A DNA stretch of 15,204 nt from Leptospira sp. (GTDB taxonomy: Bacteria; Spirochaetota; Leptospiria; Leptospirales; Leptospiraceae), in the NCBI GenBank assembly GCA_025457985.1, contig JALOTI010000016.1, forward strand, positions 1-15,204, read 5' to 3'. Every line of letters begins with the position of its first letter. The first letter of the stretch is position 1. Made by a program: the position numbers and the translations under genes. The notes beneath the pieces were generated by a model. The model saw only the letters and a program-made list of their open reading frames with translations. It was not told the origin of the DNA and did no database searches. Positions 7,599 to 14,474 of this stretch are shown here, piece by piece.

Positions 7599-8918
7599 AT
7601 GTTCCAAGCCCTCCGGCGGTGGTTTTCTCCCGCACAATCAATTCCACAAAAATCGCAATCAGAAATCGAAGAGTTATATCCGAAATTTAGATTTCGAGTT
7701 CTTGAGTCGACATTTTTGGGTTATACGACTTATTATTTGGTTCGAAACAATTTTTCACCTGTTTCGAAAGAGATAGGTGAGGCGTTATCCTATTCGAGAC
7801 AAGACATTGGTGATATACTAGCAATCACTGCCATTACCTACGGAGTTGGGAAATTTTTGATGGGAGCAATGTCGGATAGATCCGACCCAAGAAAGTTTAT
7901 GGCAGTCGGTTTATTTCTAACTGCGATACTCAATTTTGCGTTTGGATTTGCAAATTCGTATTGGGTGCACCTATTCCTCTGGGCTTTGAATGGACTCGTA
8001 CAGGGTATGGGTTGGCCACCTTGCGGACGTTCTTTGGGACATTGGTATTCGGTGAGTGAGAGGGGAACTACATTTGCATTTTGGAATATAGCACATAATA
8101 TTGGAGGAGGTCTTGTCGGTGTAATTGCCTCCTACTCAGCGGCACATTTTGGATGGCAGTACGCTTTTTTTGTGCCGGGTCTTCTTGCACTGATTGGAAG
8201 TTTATATTTATATTTTCGACTTGTTGATACCCCTCAGTCAGTAGGACTTCCCCCCATTGAAGTATATAAAAATGATTTTCCACCAGAAGAAAAAGAAGAC
8301 CACGAGGCCGAACTTTCCACAAAACAATTGATCATTGAACAAGTTTTGTTGAACAAATACATTTGGCTTTTTGCTATTATTAACTTCTTTGTCTACATAA
8401 TTCGTTACAGTTTGATCGATTGGGGTCCAACTTACTTAAAAGAAACCAAGGGTGCAAATATTACCAGTGGGGGATATTCTACATTAGTATTGGAATTTGG
8501 TGGAATAGGATCTACCTTACTTATGGGATGGGTATCTGACAAATTTGGTGGAAGGAGAGGGATGGTTAGTTTACTTTGTATCATTCCTATCTTCTTTGCA
8601 TTTTTGGGTATTTTGTACAATCCACCTGGTAATATTTGGATTGATTTTGTTTTGTTTGCGATCATTGGACTTTTTATCTATCCACCTGTTATGCTGTTAG
8701 GTGTTGCAGGATTGGACTTTACTTCAAAAAAAGCAGTTGGCACTGCCGCAGGTTTTATTGGTCTTTTTGGATCACTTGGGCGAACTGCTCAAGGAAAAGG
8801 TCTAGCCGTATTAGCGACCAACTACTCTTGGGATGTTGCGATCTATGCAATTTTAGCATCTACCTTGATTGCTATTTTTCTTTTAGCTTTTAGTTGGAAT
8901 CTAAAACCAAGAGGTTAA
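7599..8918 (+). CDS. glpT: Glycerol-3-phosphate:phosphate antiporter (MFS, GlpT type)
   Basis: A 439-residue, 12-helix inner-membrane transporter of the organophosphate:phosphate antiporter family, very close in layout to E. coli GlpT. Shared blocks include YYLVRNNF (45-52), the loop motif SDRSDPRKF (92-100), [16 protein letters not shown] (136-151), [10 protein letters not shown] (162-171), [17 protein letters not shown] (210-226) and [15 protein letters not shown] (268-282). Arg49 and Arg269 match the two phosphate-binding arginines of GlpT (Arg45, Arg269), and His166 matches its central histidine, so uptake of sn-glycerol-3-phosphate in exchange for phosphate is likely. UhpT or a related sugar-phosphate specificity cannot be excluded. 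No Shine-Dalgarno is visible before the ATG. A propeller protein gene follows after 45 bp on the same strand, probably in one transcript. Confidence 0.9.
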   Translation: MFQALRRWFSPAQSIPQKSQSEIEELYPKFRFRVLESTFLGYTTYYLVRNNFSPVSKEIGEALSYSRQDIGDILAITAITYGVGKFLMGAMSDRSDPRKFMAVGLFLTAILNFAFGFANSYWVHLFLWALNGLVQGMGWPPCGRSLGHWYSVSERGTTFAFWNIAHNIGGGLVGVIASYSAAHFGWQYAFFVPGLLALIGSLYLYFRLVDTPQSVGLPPIEVYKNDFPPEEKEDHEAELSTKQLIIEQVLLNKYIWLFAIINFFVYIIRYSLIDWGPTYLKETKGANITSGGYSTLVLEFGGIGSTLLMGWVSDKFGGRRGMVSLLCIIPIFFAFLGILYNPPGNIWIDFVLFAIIGLFIYPPVMLLGVAGLDFTSKKAVGTAAGFIGLFGSLGRTAQGKGLAVLATNYSWDVAIYAILASTLIAIFLLAFSWNLKPRG

Positions 8919-8963
8919 ACTAGGTTCAAATGATTTAAATATTTTAAGGATAGTCTTAACATT

Positions 8964-9980
8964 TTGAAAAAACAGAATATTTTTTGGAAACTTTATCAGG
9001 ATGATCCAATCCTGAAGCCTAATTTTCTTTCGCCAATTTTAGCTGATCCAAGTTTTTTATTCCCTGAGCAAAGCCCTGACGGGCTTTGGCATTTGTTCCT
9101 TCACACAATCTATGGAATCAAACATTATACTTCGGAAGATGGAATCGATTGGGATAAGTCTCGTTATGTGGTTTGGAGTGCGTTACGTCCGTTCATTTAT
9201 TTTGAAGAAGGAACTTATTATTTGTATTATGAAAAGCCTAAATGGTTTCATGTTCCTATTTCTTGGTTTCCATTCCGTAAATGGCAATCTCGAATTGAGG
9301 TTAGGACTTCATCTGATTTAAAAACTTGGTCAAAACCTACGACCGTAATTGTACCTAAATTTGATTTTCATAAGGATGCAGATGTCGGCGACTCTGTAAG
9401 CAATCCATGTTTGGTAAAATTTGGTCAAAAGTATCGCCTGTATTTTTCGGCTAATTTAGCGTATGTTAAGGATTGTGGATTTTATGAACCAAAATTTATC
9501 ACAGTTGCCGAATCAACTTCGCCTTTGGGTCCATTTTCCTATTTCACAGGACCTATTCTATCACCGAATGAGATGGATCCATTTTGCAATCTGGCGGCAG
9601 GATCTCTCAAAATGATCCCCTGGCGGCAGGGATTTTTAGGGTTCCAGAATGGCATTTTTTGGAATCCAGAACGAAACGAATCCTGTTCTGCTATTTTATT
9701 CTTACATTCGTTAGATGGAATTAAATTCGAAAGAATCAGTGATCTTCCGATATTAGGGCCCACTGGAAAAGGTTGGAAAGCAAGTCATATCTATGCCTGT
9801 GATGTACGGTATTCCGAAGCGGAAAAAGTGTTGATCATGTATTTTAATGCCCGGAACAAACCGCACTGGACTGTGGGCAAAGAAGCTATTGGTTTATTTG
9901 TAGGTAAAGTTGAGGAGGAGGAGAGAGGGGTGACTAAGAGGGTGACGCAAAGGGGTAAGGGGAAGAACGCAAAGGGGTAG
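8964..9980 (+). CDS. Five-bladed beta-propeller glycosidase-like protein (GH43/GH32-like fold) with repeat-encoded C-terminal tail
   Basis: A 338-residue protein starting at TTG 8964, with AAGGA at 8946-8950 somewhat far upstream. Repeated blade signatures suit the GH43/GH32/GH68/GH130 five-bladed propellers: ILADPSFLF (25-33), DGLWHLFLH (39-47), YTSEDGIDW (55-63), EEGTYYLYYE (81-90), TSSDLKTW (115-122), SNPCLVKFGQKYRLYFSA (146-163), ESTSPLGPF (183-191) and AAGSLKMI (211-218). There is no signal peptide, so it is probably cytosolic. Catalytic acids cannot be assigned safely, so hydrolase, phosphorylase or binding roles all remain possible. From about residue 317 the tail (VEEEERGVTKRVTQRGKG...) is encoded by the G/A-rich repeat array that overran the gene end, so the original stop appears lost. 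The present stop is the TAG inside the second repeat, in the same frame as pirin. Confidence 0.8.
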   Translation: MKKQNIFWKLYQDDPILKPNFLSPILADPSFLFPEQSPDGLWHLFLHTIYGIKHYTSEDGIDWDKSRYVVWSALRPFIYFEEGTYYLYYEKPKWFHVPISWFPFRKWQSRIEVRTSSDLKTWSKPTTVIVPKFDFHKDADVGDSVSNPCLVKFGQKYRLYFSANLAYVKDCGFYEPKFITVAESTSPLGPFSYFTGPILSPNEMDPFCNLAAGSLKMIPWRQGFLGFQNGIFWNPERNESCSAILFLHSLDGIKFERISDLPILGPTGKGWKASHIYACDVRYSEAEKVLIMYFNARNKPHWTVGKEAIGLFVGKVEEEERGVTKRVTQRGKGKNAKG

Positions 9981-10096
9981 GAGGAAGAACGCAAAGGGGT
10001 AGGAGGAAGAACGCAAAGGGGTAAGAGGATGACGCAAAGGGGTAAGAGGATGACGCAAAGGGGTAGAGGGGAGGAACGCAAAGGGGTAGGGGGAAG
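9945..10096. repeat. Tandem array of seven 21-23 bp G/A-rich repeats (core ACGCAAAGGGGTA)
   Basis: The 13-bp core ACGCAAAGGGGTA occurs exactly at 9945, 9967, 9989, 10011, 10032, 10053 and 10076, giving periods of 22, 22, 22, 21, 21 and 23 bp. A degenerate leading copy lies just before it (about 9930-9944). Between cores the linker is GGAGGAAGA or AGAGGATG, so most units carry a Shine-Dalgarno-like GGAGG or AGAGG on the plus strand. The array encodes the last residues of the propeller protein and fills the gap to pirin. Units this short with no unique spacers are not CRISPR. Related CGCAAAG-type repeats occur in scattered bacterial genomes (general knowledge), with unknown role. Confidence 0.9.
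10060..10093 (+). other. G-quadruplex motif at the end of the repeat array, upstream of pirin
   Basis: Four G-runs of four or five bases lie at 10060-10063, 10068-10071, 10083-10086 and 10089-10093, with loops of 4, 11 and 2 bases, on the coding strand. The last run ends 13 bases before the pirin ATG at 10107, so an RNA quadruplex would sit over the ribosome-binding region. The motif is seen; folding is inference. Confidence 0.5.
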
Positions 10097-10106
10097 TCTA
10101 AGGATT

Positions 10107-10985
10107 ATGGTAAAAAGTATAATTGGTCACACGAAGGATTTGGGCGATAATTTTCATATTAGGCGAGTCCTTCCGTCTTTGGAAAAAAGAAGTGTAGGAC
10201 CATTTGTATTCTTTGACCATTTTGGACCGGTTCCGATTGTAACAGGTCAGGAACTAGTTGTCAGGGCTCATCCACATATAGGACTTGCGACGATCACTTT
10301 TTTGTATGATGGAATTATTTTGCATAGGGATAGTTTAGGTGTAGAAGAAAAAATCCAACCCAATGAGACCAACTGGATGGTAGCAGGAAATGGAATTGTA
10401 CATAGTGAACGGTCGTTATTTGATAAAAAATATGAAATTTTAGAGGGAATTCAAACTTGGATCGCTCTACCCAAAGAAAAGGAAGATATCGATCCATCTT
10501 TTCAACACCTATCAGAATCCGAAATTCCAGTGTATAAGGAAAATGGAATCACATTACGCTTGTTGGGTGGAAATTTTTTAAATCTAAAATCTCCTGCTAT
10601 AGTTCATTCTTCTCTTTTATATGCAGATATACATGTTGAAAAAGAGGCGTCAAAAGTGGAGTGGCAGTTACAAGAATCTGTGGAAGCTGCGATCTATGTT
10701 TCGAGAGGAAGTATCGAAGTAGAGGGGGCTGTCTTCGGCGTGGGTTCAATGATCCTTTTTGAAAAAGGATCTAAAATAACATTCAGTCCTCAGTTGGAAT
10801 CACGTTTGATGTTACTTGGTGGCGAACCGTTAAGTGAAAGACGCATACTCTATTGGAATTTTGTTTCAACTTCGCAGGAAAAAATTGACCAAGCGAAAAT
10901 TAGATGGGAAAACGACGAATTCCCCAAAGTGATAAACGAAACCGAGAGAATTCCTTTACCTCCTCCCATTGGAAATCTACATTAG
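10107..10985 (+). CDS. Pirin family protein (cupin, quercetinase-like)
   Basis: A 292-residue bicupin protein of the pirin family. The four metal ligands of pirins are all present: His55 and His57 in VRAHPHIGLATITFLYDG, and His99 and Glu101 in GNGIVHSERS. The FFDHFGP motif (35-41) near the N-terminus and RILYWNFVS near the end are also typical. Some bacterial pirins oxidise quercetin and others modulate metabolic enzymes; which applies here is unknown. I start at ATG 10107 because the pirin fold begins there (MVKSIIGHTKDLGD) and GGGGGAAG lies about 10 bases upstream. Two further in-frame ATGs at 10029 and 10050 lie inside the repeat array, each next to AAGAGG, and would add a repeat-encoded basic extension of up to 26 residues. 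The gene overlaps the end of manA by 4 bp, tail to tail. Confidence 0.93.
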   Translation: MVKSIIGHTKDLGDNFHIRRVLPSLEKRSVGPFVFFDHFGPVPIVTGQELVVRAHPHIGLATITFLYDGIILHRDSLGVEEKIQPNETNWMVAGNGIVHSERSLFDKKYEILEGIQTWIALPKEKEDIDPSFQHLSESEIPVYKENGITLRLLGGNFLNLKSPAIVHSSLLYADIHVEKEASKVEWQLQESVEAAIYVSRGSIEVEGAVFGVGSMILFEKGSKITFSPQLESRLMLLGGEPLSERRILYWNFVSTSQEKIDQAKIRWENDEFPKVINETERIPLPPPIGNLH

Positions 10986-11995
10986 AATCTAAGTTTTTCT
11001 TCACCTGCGGTCATCACTGCCATACTGGTTCCTGCAGACAGGTATGCTTCAATTCCAGACTGCATTCCATCTGCTGTGATAAGGAAGCTCTCACCTTTCG
11101 AAATCAATTGTTTTGAGTGCTCAAAGTAAATGGAACCTGAAGTAACATAAAATACACAAAATGTGGAAGGTTTGGAAATGGCTGGAATGGATAGGTATTG
11201 TGCTTGCGAAAACTCCCAGGATTCTAAGCGAAATTTATCATTGGAAGTGTAGAAATATCTTGTGAATGGTTGGTAATGAACCAAATTTTTAGTTTGGTAT
11301 TCGTCACCTGTGGATTTGGAAAAATTTAGAACTGCTAGGGCTTTTTCTAAGTGGAGTGAACGAGGTTTTCCATCATCTCCCAATCTTCCATAATCATACA
11401 CGCGATAGGTGGAATCAGACGATTGCTGCACTTCCAGTAGTACTACTCCAGCTCCAATCGCATGAATTGTTCCAGGATTGAGCAAAAATACATCTCCTGG
11501 ATTAACCTTCCAATTTCGTAAAACTACTTCGCATTCATTTTTAGAAACGAGTTCGGTAAATTCTGATTTGCTAATTTCTCTTTGAAAGCCTACAACAATC
11601 TGAGCTCCTGGATCCGCTTCAAGAACATACCAACATTCTTTTTTGCCACTGGAATCTGGATCATACTTCTCAGCGTAAAGATCATCAGGGTGGACTTGTA
11701 CAGAGAGTTTTTCTTTTGCATCAATCAATTTGATCAATAGAGGGAAGGAATCTTTTTCAAAGGCGGAACCCAGAATTTCTTTTGGATATTTTGATATCAG
11801 TTCGGTAAACGATTCACCTGAGATCAGATCATTTTTTGCCCGAGAGATATCGGTTCCATAAACGGATACTTCCCAGGATTCTCCGATAGGTCCGTTCGGT
11901 ATTTTTCTTCCGAAAACGGACTCGAGTTTTCGCCCGCCCCAAATTTTTTCTTTGTAAATGGGTTCAAACTGAATCACATAAGGAAGAGACGTCAT
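10982..11995 (-). CDS. manA: Mannose-6-phosphate isomerase, class I
   Basis: A 337-residue cytosolic zinc enzyme interconverting mannose-6-phosphate and fructose-6-phosphate, feeding mannose into glycolysis or making GDP-mannose precursors for surface glycans. Motifs: IYKEKIWGGRKL (13-24), GPIGESWEVS (35-44), SVQVHPDD (98-105), GKKECWYVL (117-125), NPGTIHAIGAG (173-183) and STYRVYDYGR (195-204). Gln100, His102, Glu120 and His178 match the zinc ligands, and Arg198 the catalytic arginine. The short form without an inserted helical domain is the type common in Firmicutes and spirochaetes. I start at ATG 11995, where homology begins and which sits 11 bp after the J-protein stop. The frame remains open upstream to 12100, but that would overlap the J-protein gene. 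It is likely cotranscribed with the two upstream genes. The stop codon overlaps the pirin stop. Confidence 0.95.
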   Translation of the reverse strand: MTSLPYVIQFEPIYKEKIWGGRKLESVFGRKIPNGPIGESWEVSVYGTDISRAKNDLISGESFTELISKYPKEILGSAFEKDSFPLLIKLIDAKEKLSVQVHPDDLYAEKYDPDSSGKKECWYVLEADPGAQIVVGFQREISKSEFTELVSKNECEVVLRNWKVNPGDVFLLNPGTIHAIGAGVVLLEVQQSSDSTYRVYDYGRLGDDGKPRSLHLEKALAVLNFSKSTGDEYQTKNLVHYQPFTRYFYTSNDKFRLESWEFSQAQYLSIPAISKPSTFCVFYVTSGSIYFEHSKQLISKGESFLITADGMQSGIEAYLSAGTSMAVMTAGEEKLRF

Positions 11996-12006
11996 GATTT
12001 TACTTT

Positions 12007-12555
12007 TTATGGAGAAGACTTCACTCGGCAAGGGATATTTTTGTGAACGAAGAGTTTCACTTTTAAGTATTTCTTTTTGAAGTGGATACAATCTCGGCAA
12101 ACGATTCGAACTGTTAGTGGCACGACTGCAACGACTGGCCGTAGAAGTTCTGATTCTTTCAGATCGAGTATTAGATCATAATGGATACCCGTTATCTTCC
12201 TCCTGTCTTTTGTTCGAAATCCTTTTCTCATAAGACCCTTCTTTGCTAGGTCAAGAATTCCTGTTGAAAAACGGACTCTAGAAATGGGAAGTGTCAGTGG
12301 CATATCCTCGAGTTTCGATTTTATGAATTGAATCGCATAACTTTTCTTAAATGAATCATCATAATTTTTACGATCGGGACCACTCAGAGTTTTGTATGCA
12401 AAGAGAATTTGTTGAAACTTGGCGGGTGAAATTTCTGGATTTAAGTCAGGGTGATGAGATTTGGCCAACCGTCGGAAGCTATTTTTTACTTCTTCCGACG
12501 TTGCACCAAAAGGAATTTCTAAGAGTTCGTAAAGATTTAAAATTGGTGGATGCAT
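12007..12555 (-). CDS. J-domain (DnaJ-like) protein
   Basis: A 182-residue protein with an N-terminal J domain at about residues 6-68: NLYELLEIPFGATSEEVKNS, the HPD motif at 35-37 in SHHPDLNPE, and FAYKTLSGPDRKNYD. The HPD loop should stimulate the ATPase of a DnaK-type Hsp70. There is no Gly/Phe region and no four-repeat CxxCxGxG zinc domain, so this is a class III co-chaperone and not DnaJ itself. The remaining 115 residues are basic (KKGLMRKGFRTKDRRK) with strands and a lone CRDC, of unknown role. The start ATG 12555 lies 24 bp after the upstream gene, with GGTGG about 10 bases upstream. manA begins 11 bp after its stop. The client cannot be inferred. Confidence 0.88.
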   Translation of the reverse strand: MHPPILNLYELLEIPFGATSEEVKNSFRRLAKSHHPDLNPEISPAKFQQILFAYKTLSGPDRKNYDDSFKKSYAIQFIKSKLEDMPLTLPISRVRFSTGILDLAKKGLMRKGFRTKDRRKITGIHYDLILDLKESELLRPVVAVVPLTVRIVCRDCIHFKKKYLKVKLFVHKNIPCRVKSSP

Positions 12556-12579
12556 CTGTTGTTGTCCACCAACCTTCGT

Positions 12580-13299
12580 TTATGGTTCTTGAAAGTCCCC
12601 GCCGATGCTAATTTCCAATATGGAATCGCCAACAGCTTTTGCTTCCACAGCACCTTTTGATTGAATATAACGATCAATAGCTCTGGTAACTTCTCTTAGT
12701 CGATCTCGATAAACAGTCGCTAATCGTATTCTCTCCCATGGGCTTTGAATTTTCTCCAATTCGAAGTTTAAAGTAGTGTCATCTGCGACTGTCACCGTTC
12801 TCACTACGAGTACGAGACCTTTTACTCCACCAGCAGTCGTATTTTTCAACTCACGATACGTTGTAATAGGTTCTTTTCCTGGCTGAGTGAGAGACTTTCT
12901 AGACCAAAAGGAAAGTTCATCTAACGTAAATCCACCGCCTTCAGCACCACCGCCACCTTTTAGTTTCATTACAAATCGGGTGTGTTGTATATATCTTTCT
13001 TCATGAGGAAGGTGAATCTCTCTTGCATAGGAAACTTGACCATAACGAGAATCTTTTATTTTTTTCTCATAGTTCAAAAATTTCAATTTTTCATTTATGC
13101 TAGCGTGATACTCATCCACTTCCTTTGCTATGCGATCTAATTTTTGCTGTTGCTTTGGATTGTATGGAATGAGTGCAATACTTCCATCTGGGTTTAACTT
13201 AGATGCATCCGCTTGGCTTAAAGGCTTATTTTTCTCATCCGCACTAAAAATGCTTAAGGAAAACACTAAGGACAAAAGGATAGGAATGAATAGACGCAT
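12580..13299 (-). CDS. Secreted alpha/beta protein of unknown function (possibly a flagellar-sheath FcpB-type protein)
   Basis: A 239-residue protein with a clear signal peptide (MRLFIPILLSLVFSLSIFSA, cleavage after Ala20), so it is periplasmic. The mature part has a charged amphipathic helix (about 48-83), a Gly-rich turn (KGGGGAEGGG, 114-123), beta strands (103-114 and 160-185), a second long helix (WERIRLATVYRDRLREVTRA, about 188-214) and a last strand (ILEISIGGDF). There are no cysteines, catalytic motif or lipobox. Ribosome site GGGAG lies 7-8 bases before ATG 13299. Size, secretion and the helix-plus-sheet layout recall the Leptospira flagellar sheath protein FcpB, but I cannot confirm this from memory and offer it only as a hypothesis. 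It heads a minus-strand unit with the J-protein and manA, and lies divergent from the STAS gene. Confidence 0.8.
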   Translation of the reverse strand: MRLFIPILLSLVFSLSIFSADEKNKPLSQADASKLNPDGSIALIPYNPKQQQKLDRIAKEVDEYHASINEKLKFLNYEKKIKDSRYGQVSYAREIHLPHEERYIQHTRFVMKLKGGGGAEGGGFTLDELSFWSRKSLTQPGKEPITTYRELKNTTAGGVKGLVLVVRTVTVADDTTLNFELEKIQSPWERIRLATVYRDRLREVTRAIDRYIQSKGAVEAKAVGDSILEISIGGDFQEP

Positions 13300-13422
13300 A
13301 TGGACTCCCAGAAAATTAATCTCTCTATATATATTTTCGACTTTTGAAATGAAATCATTAATTTGTTCAAAAATAAGGTTGAATAAAAAACTACAGCCAG
13401 GACTTTGTAGGGGAAGTCGGAT

Positions 13423-13764
13423 ATGGAAATTAATTTAAAAAAGAAGGCAGATGCCCATATAATTAGCATTTCGGGAAGTTTGGACATCTACACCTCCCTA
13501 GATTTTAAAAATTTCCTGGAGACCAACCTTCCCTCTTCCAGTGCAGATGGGGTGCATGTGGTAATCAATTTGGAAAAATTGAACTACATTGATTCATCAG
13601 GCATCGGCATGCTCATCAAACAACTGAATTATGTCCAGGAACTGAAGGGAAAGTTTTCCATCGCGAATATGAAGCCTGCTATCGAAAAGGTTTTTAAAGT
13701 TGCTGGTCTCACAAGTTACTTTCAAACCATTAGCGAAGACGAATTTCGAGAAAAGTTCGCCTAA
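13423..13764 (+). CDS. STAS-domain anti-sigma factor antagonist (SpoIIAA/RsbV type)
   Basis: A 113-residue single STAS domain with the whole family pattern: IISISGSLDIYTSLDFKNFL (13-32), VVINLEKLNYIDSSGIGML (46-64) and a C-terminal AGLTSYFQTISEDEF. Asp57-Ser58 in IDSSGIG lines up with the phosphorylated Ser58 of B. subtilis SpoIIAA. In its unphosphorylated form such a protein binds a serine kinase/anti-sigma factor and frees its target. No anti-sigma kinase, PP2C phosphatase or sigma factor gene is next to it, so the partners are encoded elsewhere. Leptospira carry many such lone STAS genes (general knowledge). A strong ribosome site AGGGGAAG (13409-13416) lies 6 bases before the ATG. The 123-bp spacer to the divergent secreted protein has an AT-rich TATATATATT run (13327-13336), but I see no convincing complete promoter. 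Confidence 0.93.
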   Translation: MEINLKKKADAHIISISGSLDIYTSLDFKNFLETNLPSSSADGVHVVINLEKLNYIDSSGIGMLIKQLNYVQELKGKFSIANMKPAIEKVFKVAGLTSYFQTISEDEFREKFA

Positions 13765-13790
13765 TTTCCCCTTAATATTACATAAACACG

Positions 13791-13807
13791 TATGGGAGAT
13801 TCCCATA
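13791..13807. other. Palindrome TATGGGA-GAT-TCCCATA between convergent genes
   Basis: A perfect 7-bp stem with a 3-base loop in the 83-bp spacer between the ends of the STAS gene and the opposing secreted-protein gene. Neither side is followed by a strong T-run, so it is a weak candidate for a shared bidirectional terminator or an mRNA 3'-end stabiliser. Confidence 0.35.
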
Positions 13808-13847
13808 GCTCCATCAGCGCCGTAAGATTTCTTTCTTAACCCACAGG

Positions 13848-14429
13848 TTAGCGGTTCTCTATAGACTCTTGTGATTCCAATACATAGGCATCCCAAATCC
13901 CCCAAAACCTTCCTCGTACATTCTGGCTTGGGATAAGTTCTACTTCTATTTTGCCATCAGGATACTCAGATGGTTCTAAAGCGATTTCCAGAGGGTTTGG
14001 AAAGGGTTTGGATCTTTCTGAATACACGACCGCCTTCTTCCTACCATTTACGAATACATTCAGTTTTTTGGGTTTGAACCGTGTTTTGGGAAGAGGTCGA
14101 AATTGGACTAAGTCTAGATAGAGATAAACAGTTCCTTTTCCCGCATTTTTTTTCTGGAGGAGGAACTTGAAGCCTGTTTCGGGAACCATATGACAGATGG
14201 AATCTTGTATCCATCCTGAATCGGGATCAAGTGAATACGATTGGTAGATCGCCCAAGTTTCCAATTCTGGGTAGGTTGCAAAATCTTCAGGAAGTTGGCC
14301 TTCTTCCCTTTCAAAAACTTGTTTGGGAATTGCAGACTTGGAAGCCAACTCAGTCTCGGTTTGACTTACCATTGGTTCGTATCCCAATGATAAAAAGATT
14401 GCCGTAAGAAGGATGGTTCTTAGTTTCAA
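13848..14429 (-). CDS. Secreted protein of unknown function, beta-sandwich-like
   Basis: I do not recognise this family. The start is either GTG 14438 (196 residues) or TTG 14429 (193 residues). I prefer the TTG because AGGTG lies 6 bases upstream and the protein then begins MKLRTILLTAIFLSLGYEP, an ordinary signal peptide; the GTG itself forms part of that ribosome site. The mature protein has an acidic linker (about 25-55) and then alternating strands (FKFLLQKK, TVYLYLDLVQFRP, KLNVFVNGRKKAVVYS, KIEVELIPSQ, GIWDAYVLES) that suggest a jelly-roll of the carbohydrate-binding or galactose-binding type. There is one Cys (ICHMV), no lipobox and no catalytic motif. It is probably periplasmic or exported. 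It converges with the STAS gene and diverges from ribF. Confidence 0.78.
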   Translation of the reverse strand: MKLRTILLTAIFLSLGYEPMVSQTETELASKSAIPKQVFEREEGQLPEDFATYPELETWAIYQSYSLDPDSGWIQDSICHMVPETGFKFLLQKKNAGKGTVYLYLDLVQFRPLPKTRFKPKKLNVFVNGRKKAVVYSERSKPFPNPLEIALEPSEYPDGKIEVELIPSQNVRGRFWGIWDAYVLESQESIENR

Positions 14430-14474
14430 TGGTAACACCTATTGTAAGTATCGGTTCCTGGGACCCATCTAAAC

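Noticed and set aside
8737..8751. Sigma54-like TTGGCAC with a downstream GC
   Set aside because: It lies inside glpT, and the spacing between the GG and GC elements does not fit the -24/-12 pattern.
9791..10081. Minus-strand open frame of 96 codons rich in PLCVILLPLCV-type repeats
   Set aside because: It is the antisense translation of the repeat array and the propeller gene. The hydrophobic repeated pattern comes only from the repeat, and no ribosome site or homology is seen.
9945..10096. CRISPR array
   Set aside because: The period is 21-23 bp with almost no unique sequence between cores, and no cas genes are nearby. It is a plain tandem repeat.
11996..12100. Upstream extension of manA
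   Set aside because: The frame stays open, but the extra 35 residues overlap the J-protein gene and show no similarity to mannose-6-phosphate isomerases, which begin at the ATG at 11995.
13300..13422. FliA-type (sigma28) flagellar promoter before the secreted protein
   Set aside because: GTCGAAAA on the minus strand loosely resembles the -10 GCCGATAA, but no TAAA-type -35 lies at the right distance, so it gives no support to the flagellar guess.
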